Shown one piece after another: positions 32,002 through 43,910 of a stretch of 64,000 nucleotides of DNA. The notes under the pieces were generated by a model, which saw only the letters and a list, made by a program, of their open reading frames with translations, was not told the DNA's origin and did not search any database. This DNA comes from Canna indica. Taxonomy: Eukaryota > Streptophyta > Magnoliopsida > Zingiberales > Cannaceae. The stretch covers positions 70,319,501 to 70,383,500 of the forward strand of contig CP136896.1 in the NCBI GenBank assembly GCA_034359265.1, in the 5' to 3' direction. The stretch's first letter is position 1, and every line of letters begins with the position of its first letter. The position numbers and the translations under genes were made by a program.

Positions 32002-35000
32002 ATGGGTAAATCAACTCATCTGCCCGCTTGTTCATCGAGTCAACATTGCTCACAGTGGGCTCGAATCTACTTGAAGTATTGCCTTTGCAATGCAAAAGAT
32101 GGAGCGGCTCTATTTCTTGGAACTGTCAGTATGATCAGCTGGGGGATTGCAGAGGTTCCTCAAATAATCACAAACTACCGAGAGAAATCAACCGAAGGCC
32201 TATCACTAACTTTTCTGATGACATGGATTATTGGGTATCCTATATTTTGCTTTTATTTATGTTCATGTTTTAAGTTTTACCAAGATTTATACATTTTTTT
32301 TTATCAAAAACAAACTTGTCATTCATTCAAGATTTTGGAATGAGAGAGACAAGTAAAGGGAGAAGGGAAAAGATAAGTAAAACACAGTAAAAAACAAAAT
32401 TACGTTAAGCGCAAAAGATATATACATTTGTTTTATTTGTTGCTGTAAAAATTATATTCCAACTCATTAGAGGTTTTGGGTAAATCAGGAAGCTTTCTGT
32501 GTTTTCTTGTTCAATGTGGGTTTTATATCAGCATAAGACAACTTTCTTCATGAAAGAAGATGGAACCCTTTTTGACTTCTTTGTGCTTCCCTCTTGTAAA
32601 AGTTAAATAAGTGGCAGGATAGTAATGGACTTCTTTTTTCCAAGGAAAAGCACGGTAGTTACTAAGTTGTGGTTATCACCATTACTTTATGTTGGCTGGT
32701 TAAATGACATCGAATCACTAAATTGCTTTAATATTCTTAACACTGTCTATATACAAAATGAAAGGATAAAAATAGTCATTGATTGATAGCTTGTCACCAG
32801 ACATGGGAGAGAAGATGGGATGCCATTTTCCATATTGTATTTCATTTCATTCCTTTTCATGCATATACATGCTTCAAGATGTTAAACATGGCCATTATAA
32901 GTAATATCTGTGTCGTGTTCTGTCCTTTTTCTTTTCAGAAGTAAACTTAACTCAGTATCGTATATGCAGGACCAAAATGTTTGATTAATCTCAAGTGCTA
33001 CATTTGAGGATTTAGAATAAGAGTCAATGCAAAATTTCAGCATTGACAAAAAAAAATTCAGACCTTGTCATGAGTAGCTTGTTAGATATAGATAAATATC
33101 AAAGATGAACATATTAAACAATTCTATCCTTTATGTTTCTGAATCCTGCCCTGTGGAAACTTATCATCATAAGTTCATATATGTTAAAAATCTTTCTTTG
33201 CATAAAGCACGTTCTCAGCAATGTCACACTCTACGCACCTGTCCACCACGACACTTGCAGGGATAGGACCATATATGCTAAAATCCCGTATGCTTGTGTC
33301 ACTTTTTGCACGCTAGAATATCTACATACAGTTATTTACTTCTTATAGTGCCTTTACCTGTTTCCTTCTTATAGTTCTTTCATTATGTTTTGATCTACTT
33401 GCAGAGATTTGTTTAACCTCATCGGTTGTCTACTGGAGCCTGCTACTGTAAGTACCATTAACATCTCTTAGCAGGATCTGGGTTTTATCATTCACTTGGA
33501 ATTTGTTCATTTGGTGATTATGTTTTCCACTACATCCTAGAGTTTCCTAGCATATAGTTTTCCTACGTTGGATTAGGTTAGAAGGTAAATTGTTGATCAA
33601 TAGTAGCACTAATTGTATTTTTCTCTTAACCTACAGTGAATCTAACTTCATACATATTAACTGCTAAGGTGTGGTTAGTGGTTAGGAATATATAGTTATC
33701 AATCGCTGAGCATTCTTCCAGATTATTGTCCATGGTGCAGAAACTTTTGCCTTGAGGCTCTTTTTTGTGTAACTGTTGATCACTGGTTTTCTTCTATTTT
33801 TTCTCCATACTGTCCTCATTTCCCAAGTTGAATACCATATGGGTACATCTTCGTGGATAATGGCTGTCAACATCTTTGGTCTTCTCATTAAGGTCTTTTC
33901 TCATACTATATATTATCTTTATTTTTGTTGGGGTGGGATGTGAGGATAGCTGTTTGCTTAGAGGGTATTTCTGCTAGTTAGAGATGATAGGACTGTAACA
34001 GATTTTCTCCAAAACCTTCCTTTTCTACTTCACTTGTTATCGTCTCCATTTTTATCCTGTTATGAGTATTGCATGTGATTCTGTCAAGGGGTCCCACCTC
34101 TGGGATGCTAGATCCTGAGAGAGCATCCAAACCATGAATTAGGTTTCAGTCTGAAAAACATTCATAGTGACTTCAGGTAGTGATGATACTGAAAAAGAAA
34201 ATGCTTTGATCTTTGATAAATTGCCCCCAGACTTACTAATTTCCATGTTTGTTCTTGCAGTTGCCAACACAGTATTACGTGGCATTGGTAAGATATTCAT
34301 CTTGAGTTCTAGTGAACAAAAAAAAAACATCATCCTTTTGCTTATCTTGCTGAGTTATTTTATTTTGACTTCAGTTATACACAGCAACAACAGTGGTTCT
34401 GGCAGGACAAACCATATATTATGGCCATATTTTTCAACAAGTTAAAGCAAACAATTGTGGGGCACCTCGTAAGGTAAAAACATCCGCTATTATGAATATC
34501 CTGAAAAAAAACCTGCTTACTGTATACTTAGGTAGGTATGTATGAAATTGTTCTTTACTTCTTAAATTGTGACTGAACCAAAATTTTGGTTTGCATTGGT
34601 ATTCAGTATCTTTAGCTAATGCTAGATATAAAATGGTCCTTATTTGGTCAACACAGTCTGAGATTTCCAACTTCTCAGAATATAAATCACATGTATTTTG
34701 GTTAATTTTGTTCCTTTTCATATAGAGATTATTAAAAAATTGGCATTTGTAAAATTAGATTACACTCATTTCTCTTCATTAGAGATTATTTTGGTTGACC
34801 TTGTTGCTTTGTCATTTTTCTTTTCAGGATGATGCATTAGCAAAAGAAAGCCTATTAGGAGATGCAAGCAGAAGTGGTGCTAACCAAGAAAATGGCGCAA
34901 GACCCTCAAAGGAGTCACCAACCTCACCAATTCCTGTTTCTGGCCAAGTACTCCATCAATCCTCTGAGAAAGACTTCTATTGCAGGTATGTTTCTTAGCA

Positions 35001-36700
35001 TGCAACCACATTTATTCCTCTCAGTCCATTTATTTTTGTCTTAGTTTGAGATTGTTAACATCTTGCAGTGAGTTTCTTGGCTTGCAATGACATTTATTTA
35101 TCTTGTCCTCAGCCCACGTTTGTTCTAAGTTTGAGATAGCTAATGTCTGTGCATTCAGGTCAGCACGATTTTTAAAAAGGAGTCCAGTGCCTGCATTTGG
35201 TTATTGGTTGTCACATTCTCAAGACAATGGAAGGGCATCTCCTGTCAATGGCAATGAACAATCAGCATCAAGGGATCCTTTATTGAATGAGCATGTTTCA
35301 GCACAATCTGCCCCACCTAATTTAGTTACTAAAAATATCCTTTCTGTGGTGAGTTTAATTTGCATAGTCTACCTAAAAAAATGTTTTGTTAAAGAGTAAA
35401 TATTTGAATACATTTTTCATATTCAGGTGCCTTCAGCTGCATTATTTACTGGTATATTTGTTCTTCATTTTTGCATCCACAATGTACACATTTCACCAAT
35501 AAATGGAAGGGTTATAACTTCCAGCCGTCAGTTGTTACAGGTAATCTTTCTTTTGGGTCCACAAAGTGACTAATTAATAATGCACCATTTACTTGTGCAT
35601 ATTAAGTTCCTCAATGTTAGTCCTTTGACATCATGAGAAAGATTATTGCACTAGATGAATTAATCACTGTGTCACTTGTAGGATATGGTTCAAGATGATG
35701 AAAGCAATGGTGTGGGAACATTGCTTGGTTGGGCAATGGCAGCTATCTACATGGGAGGAAGGCTTCCTCAGATTTGGTTAAATGTGAGAACGTTATATGT
35801 ACATGTAAAATGCATATTATGATACATGTTTCTTGTCATTTCTTTAATATGGCTATTGTGATTTGGTTCAATTGCAATTTGACCTTTTGTTTTTGAATCA
35901 TTTGCAGATTAGACGGGGCAATGTACAGGCAAGGCTTCATATCTTATTTTGATTCAATAACTAATTTCTTGCATAGCAAGCAAAAGAAGAATTTTAGTAG
36001 TGGTGTACAAGTAATTAGATTAATATATTATTATGTGCTAAATATTTTTGATTTCATGAAGCAATTGGTGTAAAATTATTTTAAATTTGCAGGGCCTTAA
36101 CCCATTAATGTTTTTTTTCGCTTTGACCGGAAACGTAACCTATGTGGGAAGGTATTATTGCAACATTGAATGTTCTTTAAGAAATTTTTATGAACCTATT
36201 ATGATTGTGCTTTCTATTTAGTAGCAGCTGGTAAGCCATATTTTGTATTTTGCTTTGCAGCATTCTTGTTAAAAGCTTGGATTGGTCTAGAATCGAGCCC
36301 AATCTTCCGTGGCTTGTTGATGCTGGTGGATGTGTCATACTGGATGCTTTTGTATCTTTGCTATTGTTGGCATATAATGTTTTCTCGTTTAATTTTTATT
36401 GAAATTAATTTGAAGAAGAAATAGAGTATATGATATGTTTTCTTTTTGCTAACTGTATTATTTTAATGGGTTTATAGAATAATGAATGGAGATTAGTGAC
36501 TCTTTTAAATTGGAATATTAGTTAGATTGTTATGGTCATAAGATTATTGAAGCTATCCTCAGTTAGCAAGATCTGTATTTTTGTTCCATACCCTGTGATC
36601 CCATAAACTTTCTTTAACTGTATTTCAGATTCTCATTCAATTTGCCTATTTTTATCATCAAAAACACAAGCAGCCTGAATCTGAAGATAATTTTGTTTAG
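32002..36700 (+). CDS. PQ-loop repeat transporter (YPQ/PQLC2-like)
   Basis: Twelve coding exons are 32002-32234, 33405-33447, 34261-34287, 34375-34473, 34828-34985, 35159-35348, 35427-35540, 35682-35783, 35908-35928, 36093-36151, 36261-36351 and 36629-36700, which together give 402 residues in one frame. Two PQ-loops are clear: SWGIAEVPQIITNYREKSTE (about residue 52) and GRLPQIWLNIRRGNVQGLNP (about 314). The family has seven membrane helices. A long polar loop (about 130-245) separates the two halves. The fungal and animal relatives Ypq1-3 and PQLC2 export cationic amino acids from vacuoles or lysosomes. A tonoplast location is inferred. Two exons are tiny (27 and 21 bp), and the intron after 35928 starts GC rather than GT. 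Confidence 0.9.
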
Positions 36701-38347
36701 CACAGGCAAGCGAAAGTTAGTTGCAAAAATTCGCAAAAATCTATTGAGGTACCTTCTTTCTTTATGTTTATTTTCTTTTCATGACATTGTTTTACTAATC
36801 CTATTCACTATGCATTACTGATGTATAATCAAGAGAAGTTAGGAAGTCCAGTACGTTTTTCTTGGAAATGATTCAGTATCTTATTTGTTGAAATGATATT
36901 GACAATATTAAATAGGTTAGGAGAATCAACTAACTCACTAGCTTGTGCACCTCTGCTAGTTGTATATCCTTTTTCTCCACAACCAAATAGCATAAAGAAT
37001 TGACATCTCTGATAAAAAACTTACCTAAGCATGTCTTGATAAATCTTTGCCATGTTCATAACTAATCCTCAGTGTTATTGTCCTATATGTAAAATTTTGA
37101 AGGTATAGCTGCTAACAATAGTTATACATAGAGAATTGTGATACGTAGCGGCCTTTTGTCTTATTTTGATGCCCTTTTAGACCATATGCAACTTAAGACT
37201 TAGGCCTCTTAGGTCTTGTTTGGTTGAAACAATTTTGAAGTCGACTTCCCAAGAAATAGACAAATGTTGTCTTATTTGGTTAACACATTTCATGCATTTT
37301 ACAAGAAATACAACTTTCTCGAAAAAATGTAACTTTCTGCGAGACATATGAAGTAGATATGAAGTAACTTATTTATATCTCTTTGGCAAATTGCACTTCA
37401 TGCATTTTATTTGAAATAAAAAGATAATTATATCTTTATATTTGCGCTTAATGCTGAATCTATACTTTGTGTTATTGAAATTACATGACAATTATGAGAT
37501 TAGATAATTTATGAGTTTTTGACTTTTTTTATTTTATTTTAATAAAAGATGTAGTTTTTTCATATTAGCTATAAATAAAAATTAATTTTTTATATATAAT
37601 AAATTATTTATTATATCAATTATATATTAAAAATGTATTGAACTTTCTATGTATATGTTAAGATATTAATTTACAAATAAAATTTAATTTATATATATGA
37701 AAAAAAAATAATTGTAAAAAGAAGAGTACATTGGCCACTTTACTTGTACATCACTAGAAGTATCCATAACCAAAGATGTTAAAAGTCAATTCAAATGAAG
37801 TGTAACTTTTTCATGAATTAATCTTTTGTCAATCAAATACAAAAAAACCAAACATGTTAGAAGTCAATTCAAATGAAGTGCAATTTTTCCATGAATTAAT
37901 CTTTTGTCAATCAAACACATTTTTGTATAGGGAAATGGGTGGTACAATTTTTTACCTAAAGTTATTCTTACTTCTCCTCTTTTTGAGAATTGAATCTACA
38001 AGTACGTTCAGTATCCATGATATATAGTGTAAACTCATGTGAGTATTTTAGAGGTATTAGATTACAATGTTCTTGTTAAGGTAGACTAGATTGTCTTCTC
38101 TCAATTGAGAATTATATATAATATTATAATGCAGTTGTTGCTGAAGGAGCTTACTTTTCTCCTGCACACAATCGGAAAGGCATCAACCACATCAAACTTA
38201 CAGCAATTCAGTGGATAGAATTCTGCCTTTGTTGTACACAGATGTTATCAAATGGTTAACAATAAAGATGGTTTCTTTAACAAGATTGTTATTCCGCTCT
38301 CATGTTATACTTTAGGCTTATCCCACTCATCAGAACTCTTTCACAAT
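36701..38347. other. 3' flank of the PQ-loop gene and a MITE-like insert
   Basis: From about 37204 to 37925 lies an AT-rich insert. Its left end (TTGTTTGGTTGAAAC) is complementary to its right end (TTTTGTCAATCAAACAC), as in many hAT- or Harbinger-type MITEs. Near the right end a 78-bp unit (containing AGTCAATTCAAATGAAGTG) is tandemly duplicated (about 37777-37854 and 37855-37932). No gene was recognised. Borders are approximate. Confidence 0.5.
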
Positions 38348-38460
38348 AATTTTCTAAAACTGAATTTTGCAAGTGAAAATTTTTAGATTACTTTTCGATC
38401 TGAAAATTTCCACACCTTTTATGGAAATTTTCACTTTCCAAAATTCAGTTTTGGAAAATT
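38348..38460. repeat. Short foldback with 35-bp arms
   Basis: AATTTTCTAAAACTGAATTT at 38348 onwards pairs with AAATTCAGTTTTGGAAAATT ending at 38460. The arms are 38348-38382 and 38425-38460, with about four mismatches and a 42-bp loop. It could form a stem in DNA or RNA. It may be a very small MITE or a relic. Confidence 0.7.
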
Positions 38461-38888
38461 GCTATTAAATATGTTGATATTTAGAGAAAAAAATGGCATC
38501 ATAGCTGTGATGTGTGTTAGCTTCGAGTGTTAGCTACTAAACTACTGATCAAATTTAGCCTGAATCTGATTTGGATATACGGTAGATACGTCTGTAATAT
38601 ATGTGATTATTATTTATGCACTCGACCACCTAACTTTAGATGCCTGCTGCTCAGGTCCTCTGGCTCTGATACAAGACAAGAGTCTTTGTTGGACATATAC
38701 AATCATTAACGACACCTTTTATGATCTTCACTGATCCAGTATTGCAGTTGCAGTAATCAGACATAATAGATTTGTAGATGTATTCCTAACAAAATTATGT
38801 AACCACGGAATATATACACCATTACGGTCACTGAACTTTTGTAAGAAAAGCCAACTAAAATCACAAGCACAAGCTCATGACTATGTGC

Positions 38889-39140
38889 TCAAGGCCAAAT
38901 CGATTCAACAGAAACTTTCACCTCGCTCAAGTCTTCCTCAAACACCTCGTCGTCCCCTCTCGCGGACTCTGGCCTCATCGATTTTGTCGCACTTCTCATC
39001 GCTTTGCGGAATGCGGTGGCAGAAACGGCGCCTCCGGAAGGTGCAGAGGAAGTATTCGGCGGGTAGTTCGCAGCGTTGAGCAGCAGCTCCACCTTCTCCG
39101 GCCGGACGAGCTCCGACAAGATGAGAACGAGAGAAGCCAT
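38889..39140 (-). CDS. Small open reading frame, 83 residues, unrecognised
   Basis: This GC-rich frame on the minus strand starts MASLVLILSELVRPEKVEL and continues through a Ser/Ala/Gly-rich part (TSSAPSGGAVSATAF), a basic patch (RKAMRSATKSMRPES) and an acidic one (DDEVFEEDLSE), ending VESIWP. The ATG at 39140 has a good context (CCCCAATGGCT). A TATA-like CTATTTATGC (39243-39252, minus sense) lies about 100 bp upstream, so the longer frame opening at 39299 would start before the promoter and is not favoured. Base composition contrasts with the AT-rich flanks. No family is recognised. It may be a small orphan gene or a fragment. Confidence 0.4.
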   Translation of the reverse strand: MASLVLILSELVRPEKVELLLNAANYPPNTSSAPSGGAVSATAFRKAMRSATKSMRPESARGDDEVFEEDLSEVKVSVESIWP

Positions 39141-39300
39141 TGGGGGATCTTTACCTGCAAGCTTAACGGTGATGTACTCAATGGGAAGGAATGGTTTTAG
39201 AAGAAAGGACTGTGGTTTGGTGGGGATTGCTGTGAGTTGGGTGCATAAATAGCGTGAAGAAGCTCGTGGAGTCGATGTTAGCTGAGAACGAGAGAGCACA

Positions 39301-40400
39301 TTGTTTTCGAGTGAGTAAACTGCTCTGCTGAAATTAATGGATGCGGATTATTGCTGGACCCGTCAACGAACATTGGAAGATAAACCCATGGGTGGCAAAA
39401 ACCGTTGCAAGTTGATGGTTTTATGTCGCGGATTGCGGTGGTGTATCCGATTCCAACCGCCAGCAGCTGGAGTCACTTTTCCCGCGCCGCCTCCAAGAAT
39501 TAGGTCTCCAAAGTCTTTGTGTGGGTTTTGGGTAGGTAAGCTGAAGAGGGACCCATTGAAAAGTTGTAATGATAAGTACGTAGAGGGAAGAATTAATTGA
39601 AGAAAATGAATATGATTTTTTTTGTAAGCTTTGTTCGGTTGATATAAGAAGTAATTTTCATATAAAGTTATAATTTTTATGAACTAATTTTTTCAATATA
39701 TTTCTCAAAAAATACTAAAAATAGATAATAAATTAATTTGTAAAAAAATGTAACTTTCCAACTTGAATATGTTTGATTGAAAGTACCAAAAAATTAAGAG
39801 TGCATGGATACCGAGTAAATTCAGAACCGATTGAAATCTATTCGATCGGATACTGACTTGGTATCTGTTCTCGAACTTGTCCTAAAATTTGTAAATTAAC
39901 ATGTTTCAATAGGATGCCCCGAACCGGAATCGAAACCTATGATTCTGGGTAGGGTTTGATTCCAAATTCCAATCGGGTAGGATTCGATTTCAAAATTTAG
40001 AAATCATTCCTACGTAGGATAGAATTTGGATATCATAAAAAAGTACAAGGTACTCGGATCAGCTCACTCCTACAAAAAATAAATAGGATTTTTTAGATTT
40101 CATTCATAATTCTTATGAATTAATTTTCTATATATATTTTTCAAAAAATATTAAAAATGTCTTCTGTCGACAAGAAATTAATTTGTAAAAAAATATAATT
40201 TCCCAACTTGAATATGCTTAATTGAAAGTACCAAAAATGTCTTTAGGTATGTACATTTTTATTAATTTTCGCACTTAATCCCAATACCATATTTATGCCT
40301 TTTTCTTCGCATGATATTCGGATTTGATTGGAACTGAGCCGGACAAACTGAACCGGAAAATGGTTGACCAATTGACGATGGGGAATTTAAAGACCATTAA
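39301..40400. other. Intergenic DNA with a diverged direct repeat
   Basis: About 135 bp at 39660-39795 (containing AATTAATTTGTAAAAAAATG and CCAACTTGAATATG) recurs at about 40098-40236 in the same orientation with moderate divergence. Between them lies a GATTCGGATTC-type repetitive stretch (39.80-40.07 kb) that ends in CTCACTCCTAC. The arrangement could be a repeat insertion between duplicated flanks. No gene was seen. Confidence 0.45.
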
Positions 40401-41580
40401 ATATATAGAAAAAGGTTAAATTTGACTTGAAATATTAAAAATGAGGTAAATTTATCTATTAACTATATTTTTAATTAAAATTATCTTCGATATTATATAA
40501 TTGGATTAATTTTACTCTCTTTTTTAATGAAAGTCTACGTCAACAAATGGGAGCCAATGCGGCAAGTGAAGCTCAACCATATAAGATGTCACGGTGAAAA
40601 ATAATACGTCACAATTATGTACTGAAAAGGATAATTTTTGCCCAAAATATATTTAAGAGATAAATTTGCACATTTTTCAATATTTTAGAGACAAATTTAC
40701 ATCATTTTTAATATTTCAATAGCGAATTTAACTATTTTTTCTTTTATATATTATTATCATTTATGTGGTTCTAATTAACACTATAAGAATGATGTTGATA
40801 TCATCTTTACCAAAATCAAAAAAATATAAGCTTGACAATTATACTGTGTTGTAAGAATAATATTTTTTTTTATTGTTTACTCAAAGATATGAATTATTAG
40901 CTTTAGTCACTTGTCATTGTAATAAGAAACCAACCAATATAGTAAGTGTGAGTTCGGGTCGGGATGGATCGAGATTTGGTATGTCTCGATCCCGTCCTGA
41001 TTTTGAATCATGATGCAAATATGTGTCTCAAGTCTCGATCCCGAATATGAAGCATCTCGATTTTATCTCGGTCTCGTCCCAATTTTAAACTGGGATGAGA
41101 TTTTTCCCAAACTTTCGGGTCGGGCCAGACCAGGACGATCGGGACGTCCCGACTTGTGCTCACCCCTACAATAGAACATGCAATAGCAACTATGAGAAAC
41201 TACAAGCTAAGAAAATAAAAAGTCTCATGAATCATGTAATGAACATATAAAAAATAGAAAATTTATAAATTTGCCCATAAAGTATTAAAAAAATATACAA
41301 ATTTGTCCATTAAATATGATTTGGATCAAAAAATATCATTTTCAGTACATAATTATTACGTGTCATTTTTCACCATTGCATCTTATGTGATTGAGCTAAT
41401 GAGCTTCATTTACTACGTTGGCTTTCGTTTGTTAACGTGGTTTTCTATTAAGAAATAGGGTAAAATTGATCTAATTATGTAATCGCAAAATAATTTTAAT
41501 CAAAAATATAATAAAAAAATAAATTTGTATCTTTTTAAATATTTTCGGAACAAATTTTATCATTTTTCCTTAAACGTAAC
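40400..41580. repeat. Two copies of a ~340-bp element in opposite orientation
   Basis: 40400-40745 and the reverse complement of 41240-41580 share long blocks, for example ATTATGTACTGAAAA, AAGTGAAGCTC or AATGAAGCTC, CATATAAGATG or CACATAAGATG, and GACAAATTT. Each copy itself has loosely complementary ends (TTAAATTTGACTTGAAATAT and its complement), as in a MITE. The 495-bp spacer contains a CGGGTCGGGA / TCTCGATCCCG repeat block ending in CACCCCTAC (about 40940-41167). No coding content was found. Confidence 0.7.
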
Positions 41581-42600
41581 GAGGTTCTAGATGTCCTTTA
41601 ACGTGTGCAGTATTCATTTCCGGGTTTCCTTTCGCCCAATTAAAAAGACTCTTGTTTGATTGTTTCTGCCATCTACAGCAATTGTATGTTGACTAATTTA
41701 AGAATTCAAATGCTAGTTTTCTTGTTGTTAAATGATTTCGTACTCCTTCACATTTAAAAGCCCCCGTGTGCTTTTAATGGTTTGATTTATGTCTGAAGCT
41801 ACGTCATTGCTAAGCAACGCTTTTAAATGGTTGGATCGATAGTTGATGACTAATATCTTTTGCTTGGAGTTTAGTCCATCCATGGATGATGGATCCACAG
41901 ATTTTGAATTTGGTGACATGATACGTGGAGTCAAATTAATAGCTTTGAACTTTTGAGATTAGCATATATATATATATATATATATATATACACGTCGACG
42001 AATATAAAAATATAAATGTGGAACACTATGAATAGTGTAATTTATTTGTAATATTAGCATCAAATACAACCTATTGCGATAAAATTTTAAGTCAGAGTCA
42101 CCAGATCATCCATTTTGAATTTGGCTGGTCTACTTTTACAAACTAAAAAATAATATGAATTGGAATATAAATTATGAGTCAAATGAGTTTATTTTGATCA
42201 AATCGTTTGGTTCTCAATGGATTTAGCTCCATCTTAACCGGGTCGAACCGGTTCTTAACCAATTTAGTTCTGATGCAAAAATCAGGTTCACGGTCAAATC
42301 GACCGAGCCATCCGGTCCCAATCATGCTTTAAAGCATGACCATGGTTTAAAGACATCCCACAAATGATGGAATCTTCAAAAATTAGATTCCACCAAGTCA
42401 CCAACCACTTAGTCGACTGCCTCATTCTTTTTCCACCAACAATGCCCTTCAACTTTAATAGCATTCCCGCTATAACCTAGTTAGTCTACAATCATATCAT
42501 CAATGGTATGAGGGTAATTTAGAATATAAAAGAATCGTATTGGGGGACTTTTGCAGATAGTCCAGTGACGTCCCGTCACTATCCAAACAAGAAACAGATG
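41581..42600. other. Intergenic DNA upstream of the RETICULATA-related gene
   Basis: It contains an AT dinucleotide microsatellite at about 41964-41990 and, at 42.18-42.35 kb, a repeat of AACCGGTTC and GGTCAAATCGACC words resembling one in the PLAC8 intron. No gene was recognised. Confidence 0.45.
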
Positions 42601-42621
42601 ATTAACTTTATAATTGCGTGC

Positions 42622-42647
42622 CACGTGTTCTCCTGTTACTACGTGGT
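42622..42647. promoter_or_regulatory. Paired ACGT boxes in the RETICULATA-related promoter
   Basis: CACGTG at 42622-42627 and TACGTGG at about 42640-42646 lie 165-190 bp before the ATG. Pairs of ACGT cores at such spacing are typical bZIP/ABRE-type sites. Use in this gene is inferred from position only. Confidence 0.35.
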
Positions 42648-42809
42648 CTTGTTTGGTTAATAGATATTTGTTATTAGATATTATCCTGTTTTGATGTAGA
42701 TAATTAATCATACAAAGTGCCGTTTGCGTTTCGTTAATACCGAGATCCTCGGTCGATCTTGCGCTCTCTCGCAGTCGCAAGCACGCTCTCGCCGGAGAAC
42801 CCCTCCGCC

Positions 42810-43910
42810 ATGGCCGCCGCCGCACAGCTTCGCCTTTCGTCACTCTCGAGCCCCAACAGTATCCGCCGTGTACACGGAGGAACTCGTTACGGCCACATCT
42901 CTTCCCTCTCCCTCCGCAGCTCCCCCCGCCCTCTCCACAGTCTCTCCTTCCCCTTGCTCCTCCCTCGATCAGCCAACCCTAGCCTCTCTGAAACTTTGAC
43001 TTCTACCGACCTATCCGGAGGCGGCCCCACCTTCCCTCCCGACGGCCCTGGCAACAACGGCCGCGGCGGCGGCGGTGATGGTGCACCCGACGATGATCGC
43101 CACCGCGAGGAGCCGGTCTCGTCCGATCCGGGCGGCCCCCTTGGTCTCTTCATACAGGGATGGCGTTCTAGGGTTTTGGCCGATCCTCAATTCCCTTTCA
43201 AGGTCCTCATGGAGGAGCTCGTCGGCGTCACCGCCTGCGTCCTTGGTGACATGGCCTCCCGCCCAAACTTTGGTCTCAACGAGCTTGACTTCGTCTTCTG
43301 CACCCTCGTCGTTGGATCCATCGTCAACTTCGTCCTAATGTACCTCCTCGCTCCCACCGCCGCATCCGCAGCCGCCGCCTCTGGCCTCCCCGGCATTTTT
43401 GCCAGCTGCCCCAGTAGCCACATGTTCGAGACGGGCTCTTACTCACTCTTCTCCCGTCTCGGCACGTTTGTCTATAAAGGTGTCACCTTTGCCGCCGTCG
43501 GTTTCGCTGCGGGGCTTGCAGGGACGGCTATTTCGAATGGATTGATCGCACTGCGCAAGAAGATGGATCCGGAGTTCAATTCACCAAACAAGCCCCCGCC
43601 GACGGTGCTGAACGCACTGACTTGGGCTCTACATATGGGATTGAGCAGCAATTTCCGCTATCAGACGCTTAACGGGGTCGAGTTTGTGATGGAGAAGGCA
43701 TTGCCATCCGCAGGGTTCAAGGCCTCTGTGGTGGTACTTAGGTGTTTGAACAATGTAATTGGAGGAATGTCATTTGTTGCGCTTGCAAGGATCACGGGAT
43801 CACAGAAGACGGCAGAGGTTGAGGAGGTTAAGGAAGAAAGCAAGGAGAAGTTGGTCGTCCACAATGCTATGATAGCAGAAAATGGCGATGAGGAACTTGG
43901 AAGGAAATAA
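42810..43910 (+). CDS. RETICULATA-related (DUF3411) chloroplast envelope protein
   Basis: A single exon encodes 366 residues. The start is the ATG at 42810 (CGCCATGGCC, ideal context). The frame is open further upstream but only from a TTG. The N-terminal ~60 residues are rich in Ser, Arg, Leu and Pro, as in plastid transit peptides, and are followed by a Gly/Asp-rich low-complexity stretch. The DUF3411 domain covers about residues 112-330, with FIQGWRSRVLADPQFPFKVL, an ELDFVFCTLVVGSIVNFVLM membrane helix, LPGIFASCPSSHMFE, GVTFAAVGFAAGLAGTAISN and a final RCLNNVIGGMSFVALARITG. The tail is Lys/Glu-rich. In Arabidopsis RE/RER proteins sit in the chloroplast envelope and affect mesophyll structure. 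The biochemical role is unknown. The GC content is far above the surroundings. A polyadenylation-like AATAAA lies at 44037-44042. Confidence 0.92.
   Translation: MAAAAQLRLSSLSSPNSIRRVHGGTRYGHISSLSLRSSPRPLHSLSFPLLLPRSANPSLSETLTSTDLSGGGPTFPPDGPGNNGRGGGGDGAPDDDRHREEPVSSDPGGPLGLFIQGWRSRVLADPQFPFKVLMEELVGVTACVLGDMASRPNFGLNELDFVFCTLVVGSIVNFVLMYLLAPTAASAAAASGLPGIFASCPSSHMFETGSYSLFSRLGTFVYKGVTFAAVGFAAGLAGTAISNGLIALRKKMDPEFNSPNKPPPTVLNALTWALHMGLSSNFRYQTLNGVEFVMEKALPSAGFKASVVVLRCLNNVIGGMSFVALARITGSQKTAEVEEVKEESKEKLVVHNAMIAENGDEELGRK

Noticed and set aside
39141..39299. N-terminal extension of the 83-residue frame up to 39299
   Set aside because: It would begin upstream of the likely TATA box and adds sequence of poor coding quality.
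42759..42809. Longer start for the RETICULATA-related protein at 42759
   Set aside because: The first codon there is TTG. The ATG at 42810 has an ideal context and gives a normal transit-peptide start.
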